From Penelope pileata (Eukaryota > Chordata > Aves > Galliformes > Cracidae): a stretch of 64,000 bases of DNA. Below, piece by piece: positions 27,801-42,800 of the stretch (position 1 is its first letter; every line of letters starts with the position of its first letter). The notes beneath the pieces were generated by a model, which had not been told where the DNA came from, did not search any database, and worked only from the letters and a program-made list of their open reading frames with translations. The stretch spans positions 2,113,907 to 2,177,906 of the forward strand of contig WBMW01001713.1 of NCBI GenBank assembly GCA_013396635.1, in the 5' to 3' direction. The translations under genes and the position numbers were made by a program.

Positions 27801-30800
27801 ACTTTGCCTTTGACTAAACAACACAAAGTATTCCACTACAGAGAGTGCCAGTGGTTGAGTATAGGCATACATTCCCCTGTTTTAAAGTATAAAAGGCTGT
27901 TGTCATGCACTTGTTTGTTTCTTTTCTTGTTTAATCATCGCTTCCAATCTATTTGCAGGCATTTACGAGACAAGGGAGAGGATGATAAGATGCCCCCCAT
28001 TCGAAAGAGGCAGCGTGGTCTTCTGCTGAGATTACAGCAGGAGAAGGTAACTGATGCCCTCTAGGAAAATCCTCTTGCTACTCCTGTTTAGTCTTTAAGT
28101 GCCCTGGACACTAGAAGTTAAAAATTGATAACTGTTCCAGGCTTTTGGATAGGAAGCTAGCAGTATTTCTCACCAATGTGTCTTATTTACATTCTGATAA
28201 TATTTAACGTACTGTTTTAAAGAGCTCTGTATCAGTAATCTCAGGGGTTGAGACCTGAATGTGTTAATTGATCTTCTGTTCTCTGCTGCTGAAGTTGCAG
28301 GCTGATCACTTCATCACGATTTTAATAACTTTAATCCCATATTGTGGACACTGACAATTTCAGAATGTGTTAGAGAGCTATCCATCACAGTTCTTTTGCT
28401 TAATCCTTTTTACCTAAAAGGCAGAAATTAAGCGTCTCCAAGAGGCTAACAAGGCTGCTCGGAAGGAGAGGCAGCTAATCCTTAAACAGCAGGCGGAAAT
28501 AGAACGAATCCGTCAGACTACAATGAAATTGCAGGAAAAATTGAAATCTGCTGGAGAAAACAAGCTGGTAAGTGTTCAGTACAGAAGCTGGAGTCTTCCT
28601 TCTTTGGCTGTGCAGCTGGTATTTGACTTCAGCTAGTAGCTTAAAAACTACTGGATTGGATCTATTACTTGGGAACTTTTATCTCCTTCAAACTGTCTCG
28701 TTCCATATATCTCAGCAATTTTATTTAATTTCTTCAAATTGTTCAAGGAAATGCGTTGGGAAAGCATTAAATGTTTTATTTTAACTGAACAGTAAATGGT
28801 GATTGTTAATTCTCAAGTTTAAATAATGGGTTTGGGAATATCAGCTTTTGGATGCTCAGATCTCTTGGACTCTGTTTCTGTTTGATTATTTATCAGGGAA
28901 GAGAACTGAAATGCAAGCTCCAAAACCCCAAGCTTGCTGCTTTGTGTGTTTCATTGTTAATAAACTAACTTTCTCACATCTTTGAGATGGCAAAACAGGG
29001 TTTGGTAACTGGCTGACTCCTTAGAAAATTTGGAGATGCAAGTTTAATAATAGTAACAGAGAGAGGACTGGTTTCCTGTTTGGGTAACTGAATTCTTGTA
29101 GGATTTTTTGTTCTTGTTACAGTCAAGGGAAAACTTAAATTATGGTGGGAAAAAGAGTACAAAAAATGATGTCAAATGAAAAGAAGCTGGAGAATAAAGT
29201 TGAAATAAGTTAGAATATGCAGATGGACAGACTTATCTGGAGTATTATTTGATGTAATGTGATGAGAAATAAGATTAATACAGTTGTTGTTTTGTTTTAA
29301 AAAAATAAAAAATAAAAATAAAAAAGGATAACTTTTTAACATTTAATTGCAGGAGCTTCACAGCGAGGATGACATCAAGCAGAGCAATGGTTCTAGCCCA
29401 CTTCCAACTGACGCGGAAACACGCAGCCCTTCCCCAATCTCAATCTCCAGCAGTGAGACTAGTAGCATCATGCAGAAACTTAAAAAAATGCGCAGCAGAA
29501 TGGATGAGAAGTAACTGAGTTTTCTTTTATTTTACTGTTTTCATAAAACAAATTGGTTTGGCCAGTGTCTGCACTAAAAATGGTTATCAGAAAGACTGCA
29601 GCAGTATTGATATCATATGCAATGATATCCTTTCAGGATCAGCCTGAAAAATAAGCATTGATAGATCTATATTAACCTTTGAAGAGAGTATTGTATAAGG
29701 TATGATTTTTCATGAATACAGAGATGCAATATGAGTCAGTAAAAGCATATCAGTTTAAGAGATTGACATCTGTATTCACCAGGGAGCATGAACTGACTTC
29801 AGCTTGCTGGTGTATCTTGTCAGACTTCTTGCAATGAAACACCCGAAGCCAAACAATCAGGGCGGTGCCCATGTCTTGTCTTTCTCCTTTTCACCTTTAT
29901 TTTAAAGAAAAATAAATATAGGGAGTGAGACTGCGAAATTACAGTGGCAATTTTAATCTGATATTGAAGTATAAATTATAGTGACAGTGCGATAATCTTG
30001 TGGGAAAGCTAGTAACTGAGTTTGAGATCTGGTTCATCAGATCTCAGGGGGCTTGTGTGTGACTGAGAGCACAGTTAATAAGGCTTTTCTTTTTTCCTAC
30101 GTGGTCCACAAGTTGGGAAAAAAGCTAAAAACAGCTGTTAGTCTTCAGAGGAAATTATCAAGTATATGTGAAGTTCTTGGGTCCGGAAACTAAGACTGAA
30201 TCTATTGATTGTTAAATTGTTTTGAATCAAATAAATTGTTTCTGCATCTTTTCAGTGCAGGAGTTACACTGTCTGCTTTAAACATTCCAAATGCTTTAGC
30301 AGTATATGCTCATTAATTTGAAGACATTAATTCTTATTTGAGACTAACCCATTCGAAATCTGGCCTGTGCCAGTTAACCCAAATAATAGTCTTTGCTTAA
30401 ACAATTTTTCTGAACTTAGAACCAAGGTAGTCACTGCATCTTAGTTTGTGTGGTGATCTTTTTAATGTTCTTTCTCTTGAAACTCTTAACAGAGTTGGAG
30501 AAAGTATCCAAAAGCAAGCAGTGCCATTTGTAAAGACAAACTGTCTGTGACTCCTGGTTGCTCATAACCATTTGGGAAGGATGTTTCCCATACCTGCATA
30601 TATTTGTGGAGATTTAAAATAAATAAAAACAGTAAGTGAGGATTGGTGTGAGCAGGGGGGAAAAAACAACAAAAACACATTCTATTTACATAAACTCCAT
30701 GTCCAAGGCTGAATGCTTTTTTATTCAAACTTTTCTAGTAGGAACCTAGTGGACCGAAAAGATGAAATGACAAATGGTATTCCAAGTTCCTGAAGCATCA

Positions 30801-33800
30801 TGCTTCTGCAACAAAATTCCTAGCATTCCAAGTCACGTGGAAAACCTCACTTTTATAGCAGCAAACTCTGTCCCTAAGTATTTGTTGAGATTGGTAAATG
30901 GCTTAAGATGGGAATCAAAAATAGGCTCTCAAGAAAAATCTGGTAACTCTGAGTCAATGTGGCCTGCAGACAGAGCGCGTTTTTAATCATTTTTTTCCTC
31001 CATCAGAGATTCAGCATCCCATCCAAATGGTAATATCGTGTTGCAAAACCAAATTACAGCTTATGCATTTTGATGTTATATTAATACTAATGTTAATACT
31101 GTAAGAGAAGTATATTTGTGTTCAAGTCTTCCTTTGCCATTTTTTATCAGGTAGCCTTCTTAGTCAGTATTGGTTTTGAAATCTTATTTTTCCAATGTAC
31201 CTTCATTCCTAAGCAACGCTTATAATTTCAGTAAGAATTGCACATTAATTAAAAGAATTGCACATTAATTAATAGCTTTCCTTAGTATAACAAGGGACAG
31301 TTGTAGAGACAAAGTATATTTTATCCTTAAGAGTATTTTAGTTGCAAGCCCAGAAGATTGGTCATCCAGAGTATACATTTCAAAAGGGCAGATAACAGGA
31401 TTTTAGGTGAAACAATTCCTGAGAGGAAGAACAAGTGCAAGTGGTACTTGTGTGTGATGCTGCTTATGTGGTCGTGCATTTTTGATTTTGTGCTTTTGTC
31501 TGATTGCTGTGTATATTCCAAGCATTTTGTGTAAACATAATTCTCTAGAACTTGAGTCTTCTTGATTGTATAGCTTTTGCACACATCTTGCAGGTTTTCT
31601 TGGTAGTGGTAGCAGTGCTTATTGATTGAATACCAGTGCCAACTTGGTATCTTATTTTTAAGTCCTTGTTTATAAAATACATAACACTAAAATTACATTT
31701 GCTTAGAGTGTAATGATAGGAAGCTCTCCCTTGGAAAGGAATTGATCAGATTGCGTGATACTGTAAAAGGAAAAGCAGAATGATGAGTGAAATAGAAGAG
31801 AACTAGAGAAAGGAACTGGGAAACCCTGATAAGCTGGGCTTGCTGTGCTCCATAGCAAAGGGAAAATCCTTTGGTTTCCTTATCTACAAGGCAGCTTTAA
31901 TATGTCTCTTCTGTTAGAAGGGGAATGAAAGAGTTCTGTTTTAATTTTCATTTATGAATCTGTGTAGCCTGCATGTGAACAGGAGCATGCTCTGTCAAAG
32001 AGAATTAACCCCTCTGCTCATGCTTGCCTTGCATATGCAGCTTTAGTGGTAATCTGTACAACACCAGAACTGATTAAATGCTCATTTGCTTTTGCTTTCT
32101 TTAATATGCTTCTTACCCTGCGTTGTAGTTGCTGCTGAGCTACACAGAGCATGGTGTTTTGCTAAAGATGTGATAATTCATTAGAAGTTAGCTTAAAACA
32201 GTCTTTCATTAGAAAATACCATTTTAATCACGGTGTTAAGTTTATGTAGAAAAATAATAGGTATTATCTTTCTGCAGTTAGTATCTGAAAGGAAGGAGGC
32301 ACTACCTGAGTGTTCCGAGACCAAGGCTACGCTTCACTGCAAAATCAAAAGAGCAGCTGAAAGTTGAATACAGATGTATTTTAGACTTATCTTGATTTGC
32401 TCAAGTTTTTTTAATAAATTCATCCCCTTTTTAAATTTCAGACTGGCAAAACTATATATTGCAAAACCAGCATTCTGTTTAATGCGGATAATAATCTATC
32501 GAGGATTTGGAATAGCAGAAGTTGCAAAAAGCTGAGGTTGAGATGTTAACAGGTGCATGTGGAAGTTTGCATCAGAGTAATAAAACATGAAAAATTCAAA
32601 AACAGAGCAATGTGACAACAGCATGCCTTTAACTAACAGAAAATGGAGTGTTGTAACTTATGCACAAGCGTATGTGTTCTATTACCTTCTGCATAACAAT
32701 GTACAGTTTTTCTGCCTGAGGTGTTAGGTTAAATGCAATTAATTTTAAAGTTCTTTGCTAGATGCTGTCCTTTTCTCATTCTTTCTGCCTTATTTTTTTT
32801 TTTTTGCTTAGTTTTAAACTCTTCCTCCTTATTTTGTAGACACTGCTCTCCTGTTCACTACTTCTTCTCTGTCTTTACGTCTCACCACTGGGCCTCTCTC
32901 AGTGTCTGTTTTCCCAACCTCCACCCCAAATTCCAGCTGTATATCTACAACCAATTGGTCAGGTAACTGTACCTTTCTCAAGTGATAGACTCTTTGATAG
33001 AGCATGCTCTGTTCAGTCCTACAAAGCCAAGAGGTTCTCCATCGCTGAACAGTTTGACATTTTTTCCACAGTTTTCAGATTAATCTCTTATTCCTACTGT
33101 GTTCTGAGTAGCAGACTGGCAGGTCACTTTGCTTCCTCTGTCTAGTTGCTACTTCAGAATAGCTGGTGAAACTGCCTAGTTTGGCTTTAAAGTCAGTGTA
33201 TTTTAGATATAAATGCAGTACAAGTATAGGTTGTTATTTTTGGAATAGGCAGATAAAATGTGTGACCTTAGCACTAAAGAAACAGACTTTGAAAACCATG
33301 ATAATGTAATCTGAGTGCTTCTGCTTCCCCCTTGCTCCTCTAGATTTCCTACCTTGAAGATAGCAGATGTAGTCTTTGCATTTTAGTTATTTTTTTCCCT
33401 GTGGAAGTGCCCTTGCTGTTGGGGATGAATGTGTACCCGTGGTGTTGCAACTGGAACCCTCCAGACTGCAGTAAATATGTAGGCAGTGTGCATGCTACCT
33501 TATGGCTCTGACCTTTTAAACCCCAGGGTTATAAAAGGGTCTGCATCTCTAGCTGTGCTGCTTTAATCCTCATCTTCCTAAAGGATGAGCACTTCAACCT
33601 TCTTTCCCTCTCTTTAGTGCTCCTTTTGACTAACTAGTAATTTTCTTATTAGTTGGTCTTTGTATGTTGATTAGTTTTTATGGTCATTTAGTTAATTCTG
33701 CTCCTGCTTGTGGCCTCCTAGGTTAATTCACTTGACATCTGCCGTTGCAGAGTCCCGCACCTTGGTATCCATTTATTTCAGCCTTTCTCTTGAATTTTAG

Positions 33801-36800
33801 TCCAGCTGGCCTTGCCTCCCTGAAGATCCAGTCAAACAAGATCCAGGCATTCTGATGAGATGAAACAACTAGCGAAGGAAGAAGACAAAGTTGCCTTTTG
33901 CATTGAGATCATTGTTGTAGCAAGGACCTACGTAACAAGTTCCAAATAAATGACCTGCTAGGCTAATTGGAACTGATGTGTATCTGAAAGTAAGAGCTGA
34001 TAAATCTGGTAGTGCTGGTGAAAGACATCATGGACAAACATGGCTGGCTGTCATGTCTGTAATGCAATTACCACTGGTAACCTAGTTTCCTAATGTTATT
34101 AATCTGTCAGTTTTCCCTAGGAGTTGATAATGTTTATCTACAGAAAGTGATAAAATAATGCAGAAAATCCTGGCATCTGCTAACTGAAAGGTGTCAGGTA
34201 TTCCAGACAGTCTGAGGTGCTTCTCCTTGTCATCTGCCCTTGCTCTGGCTGTAGTAAAGAGGATTGTGTGCGTCTCTTACTGGCTTCTGAAACTTTTATC
34301 TTGACATCATCACTTTTCCACCTGACTCGAATGTGCCTTGGAGGAGGACTCATCTGAATCTCAATCTTTCTGATGAGCTGCCAGTTCACTTTTCCAGAGA
34401 ACAGAGGGAACATCCCTAAGTGAGCGAGCAGGGAGTGTCCCCTAGCCAGTGACACCTGCAGCTTACCCAGTTGGTCACTGCAGCCTCTGCATGTGAAAGG
34501 GTTGTTTGAAACGTGGGAGATTAAAATGCTCAAATGAAATTAGTATCTGCTTTGCAGCTTAAAAGCTTTGATGCTATGTGGGTCGTTTTAAAAAACTACA
34601 AATTATAAAGGCACTTTCAAAGAAAAATATCCCAGGACTTGGAAGACTGCATTTCTCAGCAGCACAACTTCTGTACCCATCAGAGCACTCTCTAGCTGAC
34701 ACACCATCTGTTTTCTGGAGAGTGACTCTGTGACACGTTCAGAATTTCATTGCAGGAGATGAATGAATTGATGTACACCCTTCTCCAGAGTTGGCGTGTC
34801 AGAGGAAGTACGTGCAGTTGATGTTGACCTTCCAGTTACTGTCTTAAAGACTGAATGCTATCTTCTTGGTAACTTCAATATTTAGAAATAAGACCAGAGG
34901 TGACTCCGTTCAGGAGATGGCAAAGGGAACTATTATATGCACACAGACCTATTAGTACCTATGAAGCTCTATGTGAATTTCTGAGGTTCAACGAATCTCT
35001 TGTGAAATCTTTGCCACTGATGAAAAAGATCTGAAAATTTCCAGCGTGAGCTTTTTGTCTACTCTTAGCTTTAGACTAGTAGCTAGATCTGTTAGTAGGT
35101 GTGAAGAACAGTCCTGCATCCTTATTCTCTTTATGCTGTCAGTTGATGATTGACGTTCCAGGTGTGGCAATCCAGGGATGGTACTCAAAGGAAGAAGGAT
35201 GAAAGCTCCAGTAATTCCAGTAAATTCTCCTGGAGGATTATTAATACAGAAATTCCTTCTCTTATAATTAGATATTTGGAAAAATTGCGGAGCAGCTGGG
35301 GCTCCAATAGTTCTCTGTCACTGGAATTAGCAAAAAGATAGGTTCATTTTTCAAGCAGTCACTGCTTTCTTGAGGGTTCCAGTTTAATGCCACAGGTACT
35401 TTTCATGTTCTAAAATCAGGAACTGACCGTGGTCATTCCATTGAAGATACTATTAGCACTTCTTTAAGATGCTCTTAAAACGTTAGCAGGAGTTTTACAA
35501 TATACTGTAGACTTTTCTGCAAGGAAAAAAGTATCTTTACATCAGAAGTCTAGGAGATAGCAGTGTGGATATTACCCTAGAAAATAATTTGAACAGCTAA
35601 AATTCTGGGAATTGTGGCAGTAAAGCATCTGGCTATTGGGATCTTTGACTGTCTTCTGCTCTGCCTGTCAGGTTCCTAACTAAGCGAGAGCAGAAGCTGA
35701 TGCAGCGTCGACAACACGCCGAAGAACTGTTGGAGTGGAAACGCCGCCTGGATGCAGAGGAAGCGGAAATACGACGGATAGAAAAGCAGGCTTTGGCTGC
35801 CTGGGACAAAGAGTTGCTCAAAACCAAAGTAGCCAAGAAAGAACTGGGGGATCAGAGAACTGAGCCCAAAGGTAATAGGAAGTTTGGGGGGAACTTATGC
35901 CAATGACAGGAGTCAAACGTAATCTGACACAACGACTGCTTAGGTTTGCGCTTCCTTTCTTCTGTGATCTTGTGGTGGTTCTTTTCTCAGTTTCTGCACT
36001 CCTTAATGTCTTCTGCCCTGTTCTTTTTAGCCCTATTTTAAACCTTAGTCATGAGTATTCCACTTTTGCTGTGTATCTTCTGCATGCGTGCAGTGCAGTA
36101 TAGAGATGTTTCTACATACAGTTTCAAATCTCCGTCTTTTCAAAACCAAAGTACTTCATGATCTTTTGCTGATCTTCTCCTGATGAATTGACTTCATTAA
36201 AACTATTTTCCACTGTAGCTCTGTTTGTGCCTCTATCCTGTTAGCCTTGTTACTGTTGTTGAGGATGGCTCTTACCAGAGGCTGACCAAGCTTACGATAT
36301 GTTTTCATTGTAAGCTTGTTCTCCCCCTCACCCCTGTTGTTAATTCAGTAAATATTTGAAATCTGCAACTGTGCTGAACTATGCAAGGATGTAACAAATA
36401 TAAATGATGCTATTTTGAGAAAAACAAGTTCCCAGATTTTAGGAGCTTCAGCTTTTTCACTCTGTCTTGAGTGGACTGTACTTTTAGCATGAACCACAGA
36501 GAGCTGGATTGCAGTGGAAGAAAGTAATGAAGCTTAAGAAATTATTCTCAAAATAATGTTTTTTTCCCTGCTATTGAAAGCAGGAGATATATCCTCTGTG
36601 CAAAGGGAGTTCAGGTTTATGTCATGAATTTTGTCACTGAAAAGCCACGTGGATGTTGGGCATCCGAAGGACGCTTTAAGGATGTTTTGTCTGTGAGTCA
36701 GTAAGTTCCAATGAGTAAAAATTCAGTGTGCTGAAGACAGAGCTAACAGATGAGAAAATACATTTACTTTCTATTAATTGGATCTCCCAGAAAGCGTTGG

Positions 36801-39800
36801 AGCATGGCCCTGCTTCTCAAGAAGTTCCTCTCCATAGCCTTTGCTCAGATATTAAGTAGTTCTCCATGGCTGCTTCCATAATGCCGCGACTCCTGTGGAA
36901 TTTAGTAAACAGGAATATTGAAAACCCAACTTATTATTTTACTTGTTGCCATTTGAGAGACTCATGATGAAATCATAACATTAAAATGTTTCCTGCAACT
37001 ACTGTAAAGGAAGCAATCAATTCCAAATTCAAGATCCAACTTGCAGATTATACACTCCACCATGGCTTCTTCAGACTAATAGTGACTCTTGCTGTTGCAT
37101 GGCCAACTGGAAGGACAAGTTTCCCTAGTGATCTTTTTGGAGAATGTTGTCTGGAAAATGTTAGAATATTCTGAAAATCTTTTTGGTTTAGACATTTGGC
37201 AATCACTAAGACTGTTTGCTAGTCTTAAATCATAGTTCTAAGTATTCATGCCAAGTATTCCATGCTGTGTCTAGGTGAGTGAAGTAACACACCAGTTTGA
37301 CATGTACTGGTAGCATTCGCTACTTTATATGCAGATAAGTTTCTCTGAAGGCATCTAAGTCAGTGCAAGTTCTTATGTGGTTTGTTTTTTCTCTCATTAT
37401 CCAATCTCAGAAACAGCCAGTGAAGAAGAGTCCCCAGTGCCTTCTTGCTCTCGTCTGAACAGTGAAAGCTCTGTCCCAGAAGATCTTGGTAGTCCAGCTG
37501 CTGAGTCTGTCCCATCAGAAACTATGGGCCATGGACAGCCAGAAAGCCCAGATCAGAGTACAATAAACGAAGAAATGATTTATTCTGAAGACTTCAAGTC
37601 CTCTACCTCACCTGGCAAACTCGTGAGTGAGCTTTTTGTGCTATATATATCCTTACACTTCTAAAAGGAGAACTACAGGCTAATTGTTGAAATGAAGATG
37701 AAATTATTCTGTGTGCGTGTAATATCACTGTGAATAAACATCATGATCAGATATGTTCTTTGAAGTCTAGAGGAAAAACAGCTTGAGCACAAAGTTACAG
37801 TATTTTTAAATCTGTGGGTAGTCTTGCAAAATGTTCTCTGTGTGTCACATAGGTATGCAGTGTTAAGTGGTGGAACACTGACCCAGTTCACCAATGTGAA
37901 CTAGCTGCAGGCGAGCTTGTTACCATTGTATAAATTCTTTGAGGCTAAGGAAACTATGCCGTGTTCTTCCGCCTTGCTTTATTTACATGTATCCCAAAGT
38001 ATAGTTGTAGGATGAGGAAGCATAGCTGTAACCTGGTGCACCATCCCTTGAGTTTCAAATTATGTCTGCTTGCTAGCTAATTCAGCCTTATAGTTCTATT
38101 CCAGGAGTTATTTCTGCTTGGTTGATAATTTTGATAAGTTTTGTCCTGATAACTTTGCCCTGTGCTGAAGCAGAGAGCCAGAAAATACTCTTTCTGTGAG
38201 GGGGGAAAAGAACTGCTCATGTAGACTTCTATTACAAGTACTTTTCTGAGTACTTTTGTACACTTTTCTGAGAAGGTAGTAAAATGTCTAATATGAGCTA
38301 GAGGTTATGTTTGAGATTTACAAAAGGTTTGTAGCATAACAGTGAAGCAGTAAGCAGTGTTTTAAAAGAGTACTTGCTCTTAGAATCTTTTGCGTGGCTG
38401 CAAAAATAGGGCTCTGCTTTAGTGATTTTGAATGGCATCTCACACTTCTTACATGAAATGGTCTTTTTGGATTCACAGATGTATTTAGTAGGGGTTTTTA
38501 CTCTGTTAGTATTTACCTATGAATACAAAGGTATCGAACACCTCTGAGTCTCAGCCATGTCTATTCATTTAAGTTGTAATAGAATGGTCTGAGCACATTT
38601 ATTGAAGTCAGTTTGTTGCTGCTCTTGGTAGTTTTGTTTTATTGTCTAGCAAACTAAAATTAAAGTCATCTTAAGGCAGCTGGATAGGTACCAATGCATA
38701 TTCTCTAGTCATGGCAGTCTTTCCTTGCAACTAGCTCCTGTTGGCAATGATCTACTTCCAGACTGAGCTTTACTCATTTGTCCTTTTCTTCTCACATAGT
38801 CTCCTCCCAAAAGCAGCATATCTGTATCAAGGCAAGATTCCAGCAAAGGCAGCCACAGAACTGGAGGACAGCTCCGTTCACCTGTGAAGTCTCATCAGAC
38901 ATCTCACAATTGGTCTGATGAATCTTTATCTCTGACACAGTCAGGTAAGTGTAATATTTGTTTGGGTTTAAATCGCAGTTGCAAAGCTAATGATTTTAAT
39001 GAGTGAATTTAAAAAGCAAACCTAGATGTGGGGAGGCAGACAAATTCCTGCAAAATGCTGGGTTTTGAAGTTCTGTGGGAGTATTTTCCCATGATGTAAT
39101 TTGATCATTTCAGCAGAAGGTCTGTCTATCTCTGCACAGGTTCCTGCAAACAGTTGTGCAGAAGAGAGTCAATAGTTAAGGTGTTTCTAGAAATTAAAAA
39201 TATCAAGGTTAGCTGTGATTTAATGACACTTCTTCACTCCTCTTATTTTAAGAAAGCAGAATATGGTTCAACAGCCATATAAACACGATTGTCCTCTTGA
39301 ACACAGCCTGGCTCCAGAAGCCATATAGCCATGTTATCATGGCAGTACAAGTGAGCCCACTGGACCTACACTGGCATATGCACAGCAACTGGACCTTTCA
39401 TGACGTGTACAGAATGACTTTGTCCACAGACAGGACAATCTGCTAGTAAGGCAGTGAATTATGAGAAGAAAGTTGTTCTTGGTCTGTCAGGTTCATCTTT
39501 CAAAACTACTGAGTGTTTCTTGCCTCCTCTTATCCTAAATCTTCATGGGCACAATGGGTACTCCTGAGAGCCGTGAGAGGAAACCTAGTAATGTTTAAGT
39601 GTCACCAACTGGAGTAATCAGGATCATACTAAAGCACTGAAGAAAATAAGTCCCTTTTTTCTCCCTTTTGATTTCTTTTTTGAAGAATTTCATTTGTGTG
39701 CAGTAAAAAAAAGTGAGGCCTAAGGTTGCATTTTGAGCTATAAAGTACAATAACTACTATCTAGACTCCTTTCACAAGTCTTTTAACTCAATATGCAAGT

Positions 39801-42800
39801 GGGCTACAGAAATACTGGGGGAGAAAATATTAGAAATGAACTGGCACAGAACTATCCTTTCCCTGATGTGCTCTCACAGTCTGTTAGTCATGTAGACTTC
39901 ATGAGCAACCATGGTCTGTGGGTCACCATCATCAGCTCCATTGAATTGTGAAGACTGTTTCAAACCTTTCTTTCCTTTTCGTCTCTAAAACGTCTTGTAT
40001 TCAACAGTGCAGTTATTGCAGCATCACAAACATACTTCTTATTAGCAAATGAGATCGCATTTTCCTGCATAGCTTTTTTATTTTATTCTATTTTTTTAAT
40101 TCCTTGAGTGAGCAGTAAGTGACTTCACTGGCATACATACATCTCTGGTCTTCATAGTGCTTGATGTAGCAAGCTGAATAATAGTTTCTGCTGTTTTTTG
40201 GTTAATATGTATGTGAGTACAATAGGAACAATAATTTTGAGGTAGATATTCTGCTGGATGTCGAAATTAATGCATAACACCTAGATACTCACAGTGAGTA
40301 ATTTGTGTTTGCATTCTGGAGGGCAATTTGCAACCCAGTGAAGCATTCAGCAAGCTGATTAAACGTAAGTTCCAGTTCTGACTGAGGAACCACACAAGGA
40401 AGCCACTGTGAAAAATATAGCGGGCAACAACAGTCATGAAAATAAACTCTTAAGAAATGAAATGTTTGCAGTCTTTCATCTCAAGTGCTAGAGACAGGTA
40501 CAAGAAGGGAGAAGTCCGTCAAGAAGGTACTGATTTCACAATAAATCATTCCATTGAAAAGAGGCAAATCTTCCAAGCTGCTGAGTAGTAGTGAAGTCAT
40601 TGCTGTGTCAGTCCTGATGCATGCATAGACAAGATTGTCAAAGATGAAAGCATGTGCAGATCTTTCCCTTATGAGTTGATCAATAAAAGCTATAATTATA
40701 TAATGGTCACTTACCATTCAGGAGGAGTTAAGTACAGTGGCATCCTAAAGTGCTTGTGATTAGCAGGTTAGATTCCATTCTTTTCATGCCCTCTTTTTTT
40801 AATTCTGCAAATGGTTAACAACAGCTCTTAGTAGAAAAAGAACACAGCAGTTTGATTGTATTTGCTGGCTGTGGATGATGAAGTTCCTTCTTGATGGTTG
40901 TTTGTCTTGTGAAATGAAACCGATTAGCAAAATGTGCTGCAGTTCCCACTAGCTGTGTAGGTAATTCTGATGACTTACTTCCTAGGCAGGGCCTTCAGTA
41001 GAGCAGTTGGAGTTTATGGGACCAGGATCTTGTTTTGCACTGCACTGGTATATCTTTAAAAAACAAGAAACAAGTGGACATGATAGGGTGGGTGGGGACA
41101 AATAAGTGGTGAGGCACTGAAGCAATGTCTGCAAGTCTGAGAGACCAAGAGGTTGTTACAATAGAAATAATGAAAGTAGCAGAGTTACCAATAGAATGTG
41201 ATTATTCTGCACAGAATGGATCTAAGTAGCTGGAGAGTGTTCCAAGGGAAGAGAAGCAGAAAATCATCAAAGGGATCGAAGACCAGACTGCAGGGGATGG
41301 AAAATCATTAAGAAAGAAGAAGGTCAGGTAGAGAATAGCTGCAGTCAGTAGTGGGATCTTAGGAAGGTCTGTGAAGTTGAACTTGGAGGTCATAGATTTG
41401 TGTAAGCGATCATTGAGTAGTCCACTGTGTGTCTGAGCTCACCACTACCCCTTCACCCTGAATAAAATGTCATCCTGAGGCCTGACAACAGTGAAATCTT
41501 TGCGTTGTTCAAGTTGGCTTTCCTTCCAACTATCAACCACTCAGCTTTCTGTTTCATAGATGCGCTTAGTTGAGGTGGCAGAAAATCTAAATGGGATGGA
41601 AACATAATCTGCTTTTGGAGTCCAGTATTTCCATAGTTTCTTTGGTGTTTCACTTGGACAATGTTTTACATTTACTGAATGACTATTCATTGTTTTACAT
41701 GGAACTGTTTTATAATAGGCAAGTTATTTAAAGTCTAAAACTGAACTTTTTCAGAAACGACTTCTGATCAAAGTGATATTGAAGGACGGATCAGAGCCTT
41801 GAAGGATGAGCTACGAAAAAGGAAGTCTGTGGTTTACCAGCTGAAAAAGGAGCAGAAAAAGAGGCAAAAGGAGAGACTGAAAGCCCAGGAGGCCAGTTTG
41901 ATCAAACAACTGGAGGTTAGGAATAGTAGAAGAAGGGCAAAGTAAAAGCCAAAACTGTGAATCAATCATTACAATATGGTTATTGTTGGCAAACCATTGT
42001 ATCAACAGCTGTGAAAGGCGTGTTAACTGTGATGGGAAGCATGACTGTGTTTTGGCTATTTAACTGTTTTCAGTAATGAACCAGAGCCTTGGAGGCAAAA
42101 CCACGTGCTTTAAAATGTGCATCTCTATTGGGTTTTGGACAGTGCTCAGGGGGTTCGTGTATGTTTGTACACAGTAGTATCCCAGCTTGAATTAGAGTGA
42201 TGCTCATGTAATTTGTTTTCAAAAGTGAAGTAGTAACTTCTGGGATTCACAGCTGTGGAGCTTTAAGAAGCTAAGCAAATTGGTTTACTGAGAAACTGAG
42301 TGTCCTTAAATGGTTGAGACTGTGTTTTATTTATTTGATAGGTTTTGTTTTCAGAAGTAGTTACATGTGGTAGTTATAGTTATACGTATAACTACAGAAG
42401 TAGTTATAGGTAGTTATAGTTGAGCAGTTTAACAGCCATAACTGTTTCTCTTGTTCAGTCATATGATGAGTTTATCAAGAAGACTGAAGCAGAGCTGAGC
42501 CAAGATCTGGAGGCATCACCCACAGCCAAACCTCAGATTAAAACTCCATCCTCAACTGCTGCTGAAAAACCTAAGATCAAGGCACCACCACTCCATAGGT
42601 AAATGGGATTTGTTCTTTCTGAGATTATTCTGAAACAGAGAGCTGTTAGAGCAGAAATCATTTGTGCAGAAGCAGCACTTCCACGGTGCTCTTCCTCAAA
42701 GCACTGGCCAGTGGCAGTATGCTGCAGACACATGCTGGTCACATCAGGCCCAGAGCAGTTAAGATGTCCCTGTAATCACATGCATCTAGTCTCTGTCCTG

